Below are positions 7,715 through 17,214 of a stretch of DNA of 64,000 bases, piece by piece; positions within the stretch are counted from its first letter, which is position 1, and each line of letters begins with the position of its first letter. The notes below the pieces were generated by a model. That model saw nothing but the letters and a program-made list of their open reading frames with translations, was not told the DNA's origin and did no database searches. The stretch is from positions 1,240,001-1,304,000 of the forward strand of contig NZ_AP025514.1 of NCBI RefSeq assembly GCF_024347655.1, in the 5' to 3' direction. The translations under genes and the position numbers were made by a program. This stretch comes from Vibrio toranzoniae. GTDB lineage: Bacteria; Pseudomonadota; Gammaproteobacteria; Enterobacterales; Vibrionaceae.

Positions 7715-8998
7715 ATGATTGGAATAGTAATGTTTTTTGTCGCCTTGTTTGCACTTCTACTTGGCTTCCCAGTAGCATTTACCTTTGGTGGTATCGCGTT
7801 AATCTTTGGTGTTTGGGCTGAGGGCATCGAAATGTTCGCCTTCATGCCATATCGAATTCAATCGATCATGGAAAATACGGTGCTGATGGCCGTTCCCTTG
7901 TTCGTTTTTATGGGGCTTGTTCTACAAAAGACCAAGCTTGCTGAGCAGTTACTTGAGTCAATGGGTCGACTGTTTGGTGGTGTTCGAGGTGGTATTGCTA
8001 TCTCGACCGTACTCGTGGGATCGTTACTTGCCGCTTCAACGGGCGTAGTAGGGGCCTCGGTGGTTGCCATGGGGCTTATCTCTTTACCAGTTATGCTCAA
8101 GTACAACTACGACAAAGGCTTAGCCTGCGGCACCATTTGTGCTTCTGGCACGCTTGGGCAAATCATTCCACCATCGATAGTTCTCATTCTATTGGGTGAT
8201 GTACTGGGTGTGCCAGTTGGCGATTTGTTCCAAGCGGCGATTTGGCCGGGCGTGATGTTAGTCGGTGCTTATATCGTGTACATATTGATATACGCAAAGC
8301 TAAACCCTGAGTCGGCTCAGCCAATCGAGCGCGATGACTCGATCAGCCGCAAGAAAGAAGTGTTTAATGCGCTTAAAGCGATTCTCCCACCTCTAGCGCT
8401 CATCATTGTGGTATTGGGATCTATCTTTGCAGGTGTGGCAACGCCAACTGAATCGGCAGCGTTGGGTGGTGCCGGTGCATTGGTTCTCGCACTGTTATAC
8501 GGTCAGTTTAGTTGGTCGATGGTATTTGCTGCGTCTAAAGAGACTGTGAAGGTTACCGCAATGGTCTTTGCTATCTTGCTTGGTGCCACTGCATTTTCGA
8601 TGGCGTTTACTTATACCGGTGGCGACTATCTGGTCGAAGAGTGGATGCTGCAACTGCCAGGTGAAAAGTGGGGCTTCTTAATCATCACCATGTTGGTTAT
8701 TTTGATTTTGGGTTTCTTCATCGACTTTGTAGAGATCTGTTTCATCATCGTCCCGATCATAGCGCCAGTGGCTGAATTGATGGGCATCAACATGACTTGG
8801 TTCGCTATCCTTATCGCAATGAACCTACAAACTTCATTCCTAACGCCGCCATTTGGCTTCAGTTTGTTCTATTTGAAGGGAGTTTCACCGAAAGGAATCA
8901 CTACCAAGGATATCTACCGAGGTGTGATGCCGTTCATTCTGATTCAAATCATCGTACTTGGATCACTTCTCGCTTTCCCATCTTTCTATGGAATGTGA
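7715..8998 (+). CDS. TRAP transporter large permease (DctM)
   Basis: 427 residues, the normal length for DctM, with about twelve transmembrane segments throughout. Typical stretches are FMGLVLQKTKLAEQLL, GVVGASVVAMGLISLPVML, SGTLGQIIPPSIVLILLGD and LQTSFLTPPFGFSLFYLKG. It is the ion-coupled transport subunit that receives substrate from the periplasmic protein at 5869. AGAGG precedes the ATG. A terminator follows at 9055. Confidence 0.92.
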   Translation: MIGIVMFFVALFALLLGFPVAFTFGGIALIFGVWAEGIEMFAFMPYRIQSIMENTVLMAVPLFVFMGLVLQKTKLAEQLLESMGRLFGGVRGGIAISTVLVGSLLAASTGVVGASVVAMGLISLPVMLKYNYDKGLACGTICASGTLGQIIPPSIVLILLGDVLGVPVGDLFQAAIWPGVMLVGAYIVYILIYAKLNPESAQPIERDDSISRKKEVFNALKAILPPLALIIVVLGSIFAGVATPTESAALGGAGALVLALLYGQFSWSMVFAASKETVKVTAMVFAILLGATAFSMAFTYTGGDYLVEEWMLQLPGEKWGFLIITMLVILILGFFIDFVEICFIIVPIIAPVAELMGINMTWFAILIAMNLQTSFLTPPFGFSLFYLKGVSPKGITTKDIYRGVMPFILIQIIVLGSLLAFPSFYGM

Positions 8999-9054
8999 GT
9001 GAAGCCTAGAATGTGAATGATATGTTTCAACGGCTATCTATAAATTGGTAAAGT

Positions 9055-9089
9055 AAAACGGCTTATTGGTATTCAGTAAGCCGTTTTTT
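9055..9089 (+). terminator. Terminator between dctM and the sensor kinase gene
   Basis: 11-bp arms AAAACGGCTTA (9055-9065) and TAAGCCGTTTT (9077-9087), then T. It ends only 14 bases before the kinase ATG at 9103, so the kinase is either expressed by read-through or from a start site very close to its gene. Confidence 0.85.
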
Positions 9090-9102
9090 GTGAGGGAAAG
9101 GA

Positions 9103-10458
9103 ATGCCTCTTAAAGCTAAGCTGATTTTGCTGACGTTACTCCCGTTGCTGCTGGTAACGGCGAGCATAAGTTGGATCTCGTTACACCAAACCAAAACGTT
9201 GGGTGCGAAAGAGGTCGAGATCTTCAGAGACAGCTTAATTAAATCTCGTGAAAACGCCCTCAAAGATACGGTCGATCTCGCATTTGATGCCATCGAGCAC
9301 ATCTACAACGACCCAGAGATCCAAGAAGCACACGCCAAGACTGAGGTTCGGAGTATATTATCTAAACTTAGATATGGGTCCGATGGGTATTTTTTCGCAT
9401 ACGATCGTCATGGAACCAATTTAGTCCATCCAATACAGCCTGAATTGATAGGGAAAAACTTACTTCAACTGCAAGATGAAGATGGTGACTTTCTTATAGA
9501 GGCCCTGCTGAAAGAGGCTCAAACGGGTGGCGGGTTTCACCAGTATTTGTGGCAAAAACCATCAACGAGAGAGGTCGTTCCGAAGTTGAGTTATGCTGCT
9601 TGGTTAGAACGATGGGGGTGGATGATTGGCACGGGCTTGTATATTGAAGACGTGCATCAGGAAGTAGCTTCAATGCAGGATGCGATCAACAAAAATATTG
9701 AAACCACGTTCTTTTCTATCGTTGTAATTATTAGTGTGACAGTGGCGGTCATCATTGTGCTTACATTAGCCATTAACATGCATGAACACCGTATTGCCGA
9801 TAACAATTTAAAGGAACTTGCCCATAAAACGGTAATGTTTCAAGAAGATGAAAAGAAACACTTAGCTCGTGAACTACATGATGGTATTAACCAGCTACTA
9901 GTCTCAAGTCGTTGTCATTTGGAGTTGTTAGGTTATAAGTTACAAAGTGAAGATCTGAAGTCCCATTTGAATAAGTCTCAGCACTCATTAATGAGAGCAA
10001 TTGAGGAGGTCAGGCATATTTCTCACCAGCTTCGCCCTAGCTCTCTGGATGATATTGGCTTGGAAGCGGCTTTATCGTCATTACTCTTAGATTTTCAGGC
10101 TCACTCTGGCATTGAAGTTGATACTTTATTTAAAACCAATCCTGGAAAATTGAAATCGGAGGTCGCAACGACCTTGTATCGAGTTGTGCAAGAGTCATTG
10201 AATAATATAGAGAAGCACGCAAAAGCGACCAAGGTAACGGTTATTGCACAACAAATCGGCAATGTATTGCAATTGCTGATTCAAGATAACGGTGTGGGTT
10301 TTAATACTTATAAAGCGATGGAAAAACGAGGGATTGGGCTACGCAATATGAGAGAGCGAGTGGAGTTCATTGGTGGTGATTTTGAATTGATGAGCGAGAT
10401 TGGCTTTGGAACGGAAATTACAGTGTTGTTGACACTAGAGGGATTAGTGAATGAGTGA
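9103..10458 (+). CDS. Cache-domain sensor histidine kinase (NarX/HisKA_3 type)
   Basis: 451-residue membrane kinase. TM1 about 8-27, periplasmic single-Cache domain about 35-190 (YGSDGYFFAYD, LVHPIQPELIGKNL, WGWMIGTGLYIEDV are hallmark sCache strings), TM2 about 203-225, then a HisKA_3 dimerisation helix with phospho-accepting His259 in RELHDG, and a GHKL ATPase with N-box ESLNNIEKHAKA, DNGVGF and GIGLRNMRERV. sCache domains often bind small organic acids, so it probably senses the TRAP substrate. It overlaps the response-regulator gene by eight bases, implying coupled translation. Confidence 0.9.
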   Translation: MPLKAKLILLTLLPLLLVTASISWISLHQTKTLGAKEVEIFRDSLIKSRENALKDTVDLAFDAIEHIYNDPEIQEAHAKTEVRSILSKLRYGSDGYFFAYDRHGTNLVHPIQPELIGKNLLQLQDEDGDFLIEALLKEAQTGGGFHQYLWQKPSTREVVPKLSYAAWLERWGWMIGTGLYIEDVHQEVASMQDAINKNIETTFFSIVVIISVTVAVIIVLTLAINMHEHRIADNNLKELAHKTVMFQEDEKKHLARELHDGINQLLVSSRCHLELLGYKLQSEDLKSHLNKSQHSLMRAIEEVRHISHQLRPSSLDDIGLEAALSSLLLDFQAHSGIEVDTLFKTNPGKLKSEVATTLYRVVQESLNNIEKHAKATKVTVIAQQIGNVLQLLIQDNGVGFNTYKAMEKRGIGLRNMRERVEFIGGDFELMSEIGFGTEITVLLTLEGLVNE

Positions 10459-11089
10459 AGTTATTCGAGTTGTGATCGCTGACGATCACCAAGTGGTACT
10501 GGATGGCTTTATGGCGAGGTTGGAGCTTGAGTCAGAGATTAGCGTGATAGGTACTGCTAGCAATGGTTTAGAAGCGGTAGAAATAGTTAAAACTCTTCGT
10601 CCTGACGTTGTGTTAATGGACATCAGTATGCCCATCATGAATGGTATTGACGCGACTAACCAGATCAAAGAAGAGGACTCTGAAGCGAAAGTACTGATGT
10701 TGACCATGCATAACAACCGTGAATACATCATGAAAGTGATGCAGTCAGGAGCGGTTGGATATATGTTGAAAGAGATTTCCGCAGAAAAGATGGTTCAAGC
10801 GATCAAAACGGTGAATCAAGGGTCGACTTATTTTTGCGAAAAAGTGACGCAAAACCTATTTACTCAGCCGATTACCCCACCACAATCGGTAAAGAATCCA
10901 TTGAGCAGACGTGAAGAAGCGGTGTTGAAATTGGTAGCGAAAGGGGAGAGTAGTAAAGAAGTCGCGAAGACACTGAATATCAGTTATAGAACAGTCGAAA
11001 CCCATAGGCAAAATATTAAGCATAAGCTGGATATTCACTCAACTGCGGAGTTGGCTAAGTATGCTGTTAATTCTGGTCTTGTAGAGTGA
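10451..11089 (+). CDS. LuxR/NarL-family response regulator
   Basis: 212 residues: receiver domain 1-120 with acidic pocket Asp11-Asp12, phosphorylation site Asp57 (VVLMDISMP) and conserved Lys near 106, then a C-terminal LuxR-type helix-turn-helix (LSRREEAVLKLVAKGESSKEVA.., SYRTVETHRQNI). Partner of the overlapping kinase gene. Likely targets are the TRAP operon (see the palindrome at 5710) and possibly the BCCT gene downstream; both are inferences from position. Confidence 0.92.
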   Translation: MSEVIRVVIADDHQVVLDGFMARLELESEISVIGTASNGLEAVEIVKTLRPDVVLMDISMPIMNGIDATNQIKEEDSEAKVLMLTMHNNREYIMKVMQSGAVGYMLKEISAEKMVQAIKTVNQGSTYFCEKVTQNLFTQPITPPQSVKNPLSRREEAVLKLVAKGESSKEVAKTLNISYRTVETHRQNIKHKLDIHSTAELAKYAVNSGLVE

Positions 11090-11204
11090 TCTTACGCTAA
11101 TTCACATTAAAAGTGTAATTTAATTACTAACTTTGCCATTTAGGCCAACTTTTTAGAGGTTTTTTTAGTATTTTTGTGATAGGTTGATATTATTTTTTTC
11201 AAAA

Positions 11205-11243
11205 TGTAAGCGCCGAATGCAATGTTGCAAATTGTGCGCTACA
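11205..11243 (+). promoter_or_regulatory. Leader hairpin upstream of first BCCT gene
   Basis: TGTAAGCGC (11205-11213) pairs with GCGCTACA (11236-11243) with one bulge, and an inner GCAA-TG-TTGC stem closes the centre. It ends six bases before the ribosome-binding site of the gene at 11259, so it could influence translation or be a binding site. Confidence 0.35.
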
Positions 11244-11258
11244 AATTAGAGAGGAAAC

Positions 11259-12857
11259 ATGAAGCCTGTAAAAGATAGGTATAGTATTGAAAATACCGAT
11301 TATACAGTTGGACAAGATAACATTCAGAAATGGGGTTTTGATGTTCATAACCCTGTATTTGGAATCAGTGCAGGAGCGATCATCATTTTCCTGATTGCTC
11401 TTCTGGTGGCAGATCCAGAAACCGCTAAAGCCGCACTTGATGGAATTAAATGGCAGGTCATCGGTAACTTCGATGGTTTGTTCATGTGGGCTGCAAATAT
11501 CTTCTTAATTTTCTGTTTTGCCCTCATTGTATCCCCTTATGGCAACATCCGCCTAGGTGGCAATGATGCCAAAGCAGAGCACTCTAGCCTTTCTTGGATG
11601 TCGATGTTATTCGCTGCGGGTATGGGGATTGGTTTATTGTTCTGGGGTGTTGCAGAACCTGTTGCTTATTTCACGGGTTGGTATGAAACCCCACTGAATG
11701 TTGAAGCCTATTCTCCTGAAGCGGCAAAACTTGCATTAGGTGCAACGATCTATAATTGGGGCTTACACGGCTGGTCTATTTACGCCATTGTCGCGTTAGC
11801 GCTTGCCTTTTTCACATTCAATAAAGGATTGCCGTTGTCAATTCGCTCTGTTTTCTACCCTGTCTTAGGGGATAGAACTTGGGGGTGGTTTGGCCACATT
11901 GTGGATATCGTTGCGGTATTAGCGACATTATTTGGTTTAGCAACATCGCTAGGTTTAGGGGCACAGCAAGCTACCAGTGGTATTAACCATGTGTTTGGTA
12001 CTAATGGTGGTATTGGCATGCAGTTGATTGTTATTGCTGTAGTTACCTTTTTGGCGACGATATCGGTTATCCGTGGTATCAACGGTGGTGTCAAGCTTCT
12101 AAGTAACGTCAATATGTTGGTTGCTTTAGCTGTGTTGGTCTTCGTAACCATTGCAGGTGGTATGGCGGGCATCAAATCGATACCAACGGCACTAATGGGT
12201 TACGTAGAAAACTTTATTCCTCTAAGTAATCCACATGGTCGTGATGATGAAACTTGGATGCAAGCTTGGACAGTATTCTATTGGGCATGGTGGATATCTT
12301 GGTCACCATTTGTAGGCATGTTTATCGCTCGTATCTCTAAAGGTCGTACAATTCGTGAGTTCATGGTCGCTGTGTTATTTATTCCAACATCGGTAATCAT
12401 TATTTGGATGGCGATCTTTGGTGGTATCGCTATTGATCAAGTGGCAAATAAAGTTGGTGAGATCGGGGTGAATGGCCTACAAGATATTACGCTTTCTCTA
12501 TTCCACACTTATGACGCACTTCCTATGAGCTCTGCGCTATCTGTTGTATCAATCGGCTTGATTATGGTGTTCTTCATTACTTCTTCAGACTCAGGTTCGC
12601 TAGTGATTGATAGTATTACCTCAGGGGGGAAAGTTGATGCTCCAGTTCCACAGCGTGTATTTTGGGCGTTGATGGGCGGTGCTATTGCGGCTGTTTTACT
12701 GTGGGTTGGCGGTACTGAATCAATTCAAGCATTGCAGGCTGGAACAGTATCAATGGCATTACCATTTGCGTTCATATTGTTGTTCATGTGTCTAAGTTTA
12801 ACGCTTGGTTTACGAACAGAAAATCAATTGGTTCAACAACAAAGTGCTTTGAGCTAA
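11259..12857 (+). CDS. BCCT-family osmolyte transporter, copy 1
   Basis: 532-residue Na+-coupled betaine/choline/carnitine transporter with twelve transmembrane segments. Family markers: MSMLFAAGMGIGLLFWGVAEP (TM3 glycine stretch), WGLHGWSIYAIVALALAFF, and the TM8 signature with WAWWISWSPFVGMFIAR and the following KGRTIREF loop, which carries the aromatic residues of the substrate site. The N-terminus is short and the C-terminal tail is short (about 20 residues after TM12), so a BetP-like regulatory C-terminal domain is absent. Likely substrates are glycine betaine or related compounds taken up for osmoprotection. GAGAGG precedes the ATG. A second paralogue follows at 13116. Confidence 0.9.
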   Translation: MKPVKDRYSIENTDYTVGQDNIQKWGFDVHNPVFGISAGAIIIFLIALLVADPETAKAALDGIKWQVIGNFDGLFMWAANIFLIFCFALIVSPYGNIRLGGNDAKAEHSSLSWMSMLFAAGMGIGLLFWGVAEPVAYFTGWYETPLNVEAYSPEAAKLALGATIYNWGLHGWSIYAIVALALAFFTFNKGLPLSIRSVFYPVLGDRTWGWFGHIVDIVAVLATLFGLATSLGLGAQQATSGINHVFGTNGGIGMQLIVIAVVTFLATISVIRGINGGVKLLSNVNMLVALAVLVFVTIAGGMAGIKSIPTALMGYVENFIPLSNPHGRDDETWMQAWTVFYWAWWISWSPFVGMFIARISKGRTIREFMVAVLFIPTSVIIIWMAIFGGIAIDQVANKVGEIGVNGLQDITLSLFHTYDALPMSSALSVVSIGLIMVFFITSSDSGSLVIDSITSGGKVDAPVPQRVFWALMGGAIAAVLLWVGGTESIQALQAGTVSMALPFAFILLFMCLSLTLGLRTENQLVQQQSALS

Positions 12858-12873
12858 AAGTATTTTTGAGTAC

Positions 12874-12896
12874 AAGGTCGATGTATTCGGCCTTTG
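12874..12896 (+). terminator. Weak terminator after BCCT copy 1
   Basis: AAGGTCGA (12874-12881) and TCGGCCTT (12887-12894) pair with one G-U, 5-base loop, followed by a broken T tract. It suggests the two BCCT genes are separate units. Confidence 0.5.
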
Positions 12897-12997
12897 TTTC
12901 TTCATAAATTTGAGTAATTACGTGAATTTTGTTTGAAAATTAATCGAACTGATTCTGATTTACTGAAAACAATAAGTTAACCTGCTAAACTTCCAAC

Positions 12998-13044
12998 ATC
13001 CAAGTATTTGAATTGTTGTGACCACATGCTTGTTCTACTTGGAT
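12998..13044. promoter_or_regulatory. Long inverted repeat upstream of second BCCT gene
   Basis: Perfect 9-bp arms ATCCAAGTA (12998-13006) and TACTTGGAT (13036-13044), 29-base spacer, ending 71 bases before the ATG at 13116. It has no counterpart in the leader of copy 1. Operator pair or mRNA structure; not identified. Confidence 0.4.
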
Positions 13045-13115
13045 CGTATGTTCGAGTTTATGATTAAGTCACAGGTAAATTAAAGGATATTAGTAATATT
13101 CTGTAGAGAGGGATA

Positions 13116-14687
13116 ATGACTAAAGGTATAGATAAATACAGTATTGACAGTACGGATTACACTGTCGGTCAAGATAACGTCCAAAAATGGGGGTTTGATG
13201 TTCACAACCCTGTGTTTGGTATTAGTGCAGGACTTATTGCTCTTTTTCTGATTGCTATTTTACTGACAGATACTGCATCAGCAAAAGCAGCTCTAGATGG
13301 TGTAAAAGGCCAAATCATCAATTCATTTGATTGGTTGTTCATTTGGTCGGGCAATATTTTTGTTATTTTCTGCTTGGGCTTGATAGTTTCTCCGTTTGGT
13401 AAAATCCGCCTTGGCGGTATTGATGCAACCGCTGACTATTCATTTATTTCTTGGCTCTCCATGCTATTCGCTGCAGGTATGGGTATAGGCTTAATGTTTT
13501 GGAGCGTGGCAGAGCCTGCTGCGTACTTCACTGGTTGGTATGAAACGCCGCTTGGTGTTGAAGCTAACACACCTGAAGCTGCTCGATTGGCACTTGGTGC
13601 AACCATGTATCACTGGGGTCTACATCCTTGGGCGATCTATGGGGTAGTGGCACTTTCACTTGCTTTTTTCTCTTATAACAAAGGGTTGCCTCTTTCTATT
13701 CGTTCTATCTTTTACCCAATTTTAGGTGATAGAGCTTGGGGCTGGGCTGGTCACATTGTTGATATTCTTGCGGTTCTGGCGACACTCTTTGGTTTGGCTA
13801 CATCGCTAGGCTTAGGTGCTCAACAAGCGGCAAGTGGTATTCAACATGTATTTGGAGTTGAAGCTGGTCTAGGGCTACAAGTTATTGTTATTACGGTCGT
13901 AACTTTACTTGCCGTGGTTTCTGTAGTCCGTGGTATTGATGGCGGTGTTAAAGTAATTAGTAATATCAACATGTTAGTTGCTTTTATGCTACTAGTTCTG
14001 GTTGCGCTGATTGGTTATGCCGTTACTTTTGCTTCAATACCAACTACATTGATGGCTTACATCGAAAACATTATTCCGTTGAGTAACCCTCACGGCCGTG
14101 AAGATGAAGCGTGGCTGCACGGTTGGACTGTATTCTACTGGGCTTGGTGGATTTCATGGTCTCCATTCGTAGGTATGTTCATCGCACGTGTTTCTAAAGG
14201 CCGTACTGTTCGTGAATTCATTACAGCTGTACTGATTGTTCCTACCACTGTGACTATTATTTGGATGTCAGTGTTTGGCGGGATGGCGATTGATCAAATC
14301 GTAAATAATATTGGCATACTTGGCCAAGATGGTCTGACAGATGTATCACTAGCAATGTTCCAAATGTTTGATGCTCTGCCATTTGGTACGCTGCTATCAA
14401 TCATTGCGATTGTATTAGTTCTTGTGTTCTTCATCACATCATCCGACTCTGGCTCTTTAGTTATCGATAGCATCACCTCTGGTGGTAAGGTTGATACTCC
14501 AGTTCCTCAACGTATCTTCTGGGCTTTCCTCGAAGGTGCTATCGCGGTAGCTTTATTGTGGGTTGGTGGTACTGAAGCAGTTCAAGCTCTGCAAGCAGGT
14601 GCAATATCAACTGCATTACCGTTCACTATCATTCTATTGCTGATGTGTGTGAGTTTGCTAATGGGTATGCGTACTGAAAAGCGCTAA
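13116..14687 (+). CDS. BCCT-family osmolyte transporter, copy 2
   Basis: 523-residue paralogue of the gene at 11259; long stretches are identical, including the N-terminal VGQDNxQKWGFDVHNPVFGISAG and the TM8 signature WAWWISWSPFVGMFIAR. Conservative differences cluster in TM3 (MFWSVAEPAAYF against LFWGVAEPVAYF) and in loops, which could alter substrate range. AGAGAGG precedes the ATG and a strong terminator follows, so it is its own transcription unit. The pair looks like a tandem duplication, with separate upstream regions that allow separate control. Confidence 0.9.
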   Translation: MTKGIDKYSIDSTDYTVGQDNVQKWGFDVHNPVFGISAGLIALFLIAILLTDTASAKAALDGVKGQIINSFDWLFIWSGNIFVIFCLGLIVSPFGKIRLGGIDATADYSFISWLSMLFAAGMGIGLMFWSVAEPAAYFTGWYETPLGVEANTPEAARLALGATMYHWGLHPWAIYGVVALSLAFFSYNKGLPLSIRSIFYPILGDRAWGWAGHIVDILAVLATLFGLATSLGLGAQQAASGIQHVFGVEAGLGLQVIVITVVTLLAVVSVVRGIDGGVKVISNINMLVAFMLLVLVALIGYAVTFASIPTTLMAYIENIIPLSNPHGREDEAWLHGWTVFYWAWWISWSPFVGMFIARVSKGRTVREFITAVLIVPTTVTIIWMSVFGGMAIDQIVNNIGILGQDGLTDVSLAMFQMFDALPFGTLLSIIAIVLVLVFFITSSDSGSLVIDSITSGGKVDTPVPQRIFWAFLEGAIAVALLWVGGTEAVQALQAGAISTALPFTIILLLMCVSLLMGMRTEKR

Positions 14688-14746
14688 CTTCTAAGATTCA
14701 CAGTGATACATGGTTTTTGTATCATCGTTGAACATTAGATAATACG

Positions 14747-14780
14747 AAAAGCAGGAAAGGTAACTTTCCTGCTTTTTTTT
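14747..14780 (+). terminator. Strong terminator after BCCT copy 2
   Basis: AGCAGGAAAG (14750-14759) and CTTTCCTGCT (14764-14773), 4-base loop, then eight T. A smaller hairpin TGATACA/TGTATCA lies just upstream at 14704-14724. The rest of the 316-base gap to 15004 is AT-rich leader of the chemoreceptor. Confidence 0.9.
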
Positions 14781-15003
14781 GTGACTGTTTACCACCTAAT
14801 AACAAATCTCCTTCCCCCCACACTTTCTAAATAACCATGCTTAAAGTGCCGCCTTTATTTTGGCAAAATGCCAAGGAATTGACATAATTTAAGTTTATGG
14901 TTTATCTAAATTATATAACGATATTAAATTGTGAAATCGCTCGAATTTAATACTGATATTGGGTAATATGCGCAGGATTTCCCACCACTCGTGAAAACTT
15001 ATA

Positions 15004-16887
15004 ATGAAAATAACACTTAAACAGAAGCTTATAGGCGCTAGCCTATCTGCTGTTGTCGTTATGGCAACAGCATTGACTTGGCTATCAGCAAATCAATTAT
15101 TTGAACAGACTCATAATGGCGTATATCTACGAGCAGAAAGCGTATCAGAAGCAGCATCTGAAGGTATTAAAAACTGGATAACTATTCGTAAGGATATCGC
15201 TTCGGCATTTAATGAGTTTTCACAAGAAAGTGATGTTGTCCCTTTCCTTAAGCAAGCTCGTATCGCGGGTGGCTTTGACGATATTTTTTTAGGTACTCCA
15301 GAAGGCGGAATGTACCGTTCACATCCTGATCGTAACCGTGCAGATTACGACCCTCGTCAACGCCCTTGGTACCAAGAAGCAAACGCGGCTGGCAAACAAA
15401 TTATTACTACTGCTTACCAAGATGCGATCACGAAAGCGCTTTTAGTAACGATTGCAGAGCCTGTTCGTCACAACGGCAAGCTTGTTGGTGTAGTCGGCGC
15501 AGACGTACTGATCGACCAATTGGTTAACGACGTAATCAGCCTGGATGTGGGTGACAACGCATACGCAATGCTAATTGATGCCTCTGACGGCACGTTCCTA
15601 GCACACCCAGATTCAGCGTTAAGCTTGAAGCCTGTGAGCCAACTTTCAAGCGATATCTCGATGTCTATCATTGAGAATGCTGTGCGCACTGGCAGCATAG
15701 AGAGCTTTACACAGCGCGGTGCTGAGAAGCTTCTTTATTTCACGAAGGTTCCTAACACTAACTGGATCTTTGCGGTTCAGATGGACAAAGCAACAGAAGA
15801 AGCGAACCACTCAACACTACTTACTCAGTTGATCACAACGGCTGTTGTGATCACATTAATTGTGATCGTACTGGTTTCTTGGTTAGTGAGTTTCCTCTTC
15901 CGCGACTTAAATCGTGTTTCTGCTGCGTTAGAAGAAATTGCATCAGGTGAAGGTGACCTTACTCAACGACTTGAGCCTAAGAGTGATGATGAGATTGGTA
16001 AGCTTGCTGAAAACTTTAACCGCTTTGTGGGCAACATGCACACTATGGTTGTTAAGCTAAGCGAAGTGTCTGCTGCATTGGGTAACCAAGCACGTCAAAC
16101 GGCTTCTCAAGCTGAAGAGCGTAGCTCTCGTATCCAAATGCAACAAGACGAAATCAATATGGTCGCAACAGCTGTTAACGAAATGGCTGCTGCAACACAA
16201 GAGATCGCGGGTAACGCCGACCACACCGCCCAGAACTCATCTGAAGCCGTTGGCGCGTGTGAGCACGGTACTGGTCAAGTGACACAGACTCAAAGTTCAA
16301 TCCAAAACCTTGCTCAAGAAGTTCAAATCGCAACTAACGTGATTCTAGAACTAGAAGAGCACGGTAATAGCATCAACACTATCTTGTCTAACATTCAAGG
16401 CATCGCTGAGCAAACTAACTTACTTGCACTTAATGCTGCTATTGAAGCTGCACGTGCCGGTGAGCAGGGTAGAGGCTTCGCAGTTGTAGCGGATGAAGTT
16501 CGAGTGTTGAGTCAACGTACACATGGTTCAACGCAAGAGATTCAACAGACTATTGAACTGCTGCAAGGCACAACAGGCAAAGCGGTTAACATCATGAATG
16601 ATAGTCGTACTCTTGCTGAAACCAGTGTCGATGACGCGAACTCAGCCGCTGCGAGCCTAACGCAAATTCATGCAGCCGTTGAACGTATCAGTGATATGGC
16701 GACACAGATTGCTTCAGCTGCAGAAGAGCAAGCTTCAGTAACATCTGAAATTACTCGCAATACCGAAGGAATTCGTGACGTATCTAATGAACTAGCAGAC
16801 GAAGCGCACCAAGCCGCCGAACAAGCTGCTCAGCTTTCTGAGCTGTCTCATGAACTAGAAAGCGAAATTAGCCGCTTCAAGCTTTAA
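15004..16887 (+). CDS. Methyl-accepting chemotaxis protein with dCache domain
   Basis: 627 residues: TM1 about 8-28, periplasmic double-Cache domain about 35-270, TM2 about 275-298, HAMP about 299-352, then a signalling domain to the end with the conserved hairpin tip around [35 protein letters not shown] (given here only as a landmark, about residues 460-495). The Cache module carries RQRPWYQEA, a tyrosine/aspartate pair in AYQDA and GADV, resembling the amino-acid-binding dCache motif (R-x-W-Y ... D), so amino acids or similar ligands are plausible. No C-terminal CheR-binding pentapeptide is visible. Ribosome-binding site weak. Stands alone, with a terminator at 16949. Confidence 0.92.
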   Translation: MKITLKQKLIGASLSAVVVMATALTWLSANQLFEQTHNGVYLRAESVSEAASEGIKNWITIRKDIASAFNEFSQESDVVPFLKQARIAGGFDDIFLGTPEGGMYRSHPDRNRADYDPRQRPWYQEANAAGKQIITTAYQDAITKALLVTIAEPVRHNGKLVGVVGADVLIDQLVNDVISLDVGDNAYAMLIDASDGTFLAHPDSALSLKPVSQLSSDISMSIIENAVRTGSIESFTQRGAEKLLYFTKVPNTNWIFAVQMDKATEEANHSTLLTQLITTAVVITLIVIVLVSWLVSFLFRDLNRVSAALEEIASGEGDLTQRLEPKSDDEIGKLAENFNRFVGNMHTMVVKLSEVSAALGNQARQTASQAEERSSRIQMQQDEINMVATAVNEMAAATQEIAGNADHTAQNSSEAVGACEHGTGQVTQTQSSIQNLAQEVQIATNVILELEEHGNSINTILSNIQGIAEQTNLLALNAAIEAARAGEQGRGFAVVADEVRVLSQRTHGSTQEIQQTIELLQGTTGKAVNIMNDSRTLAETSVDDANSAAASLTQIHAAVERISDMATQIASAAEEQASVTSEITRNTEGIRDVSNELADEAHQAAEQAAQLSELSHELESEISRFKL

Positions 16888-16948
16888 GTGAATAGCTAAA
16901 AAGTAGAAGAAAGTAACGTTTAGTCGTTAATACGCTACAATGAAATTG

Positions 16949-16982
16949 AAAGCCGAATGTGATTATCATATTCGGCTTTTTT
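16949..16982 (+). terminator. Terminator after the chemoreceptor gene
   Basis: AAAGCCGAAT (16949-16958) and ATTCGGCTTT (16970-16979) followed by T. Any open frame crossing this hairpin is not a gene. Confidence 0.85.
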
Positions 16983-17154
16983 GCATTTACGCAGGAGAGA
17001 GTTATACCAATCAGAGTAACTCAGCGCTCATAAATAGCGCGTTATCAACTTGCAGTTCTGGTAACGTCGGTTTGACATTGGTACTACCATTAGTCTCCAG
17101 TGGGCGTTACCGACTTGGTGTGTATCGAGGGACTGATAGTTCGAGCGAATGGAT
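16983..17154. other. Non-coding spacer with a possible dispersed-repeat fragment
   Basis: Between the convergent chemoreceptor and cydC terminators. It begins with a GTTATACCAATC-type sequence that resembles termini of short dispersed repeats in Vibrio and Shewanella genomes; no second terminus is visible, so it would be a fragment. No gene seen. Confidence 0.3.
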
Positions 17155-17182
17155 AAAAAAGCCCGAGTATAAACTCGGGCTT
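17155..17182 (-). terminator. Terminator after cydC
   Basis: Arms AAGCCCGAGT (17159-17168) and ACTCGGGCTT (17173-17182), 4-base loop; on the minus strand the stem is followed by six T. Confidence 0.9.
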
Positions 17183-17214
17183 GGAATCGTTTTCTTTATA
17201 GCAACGAAAGAAGA

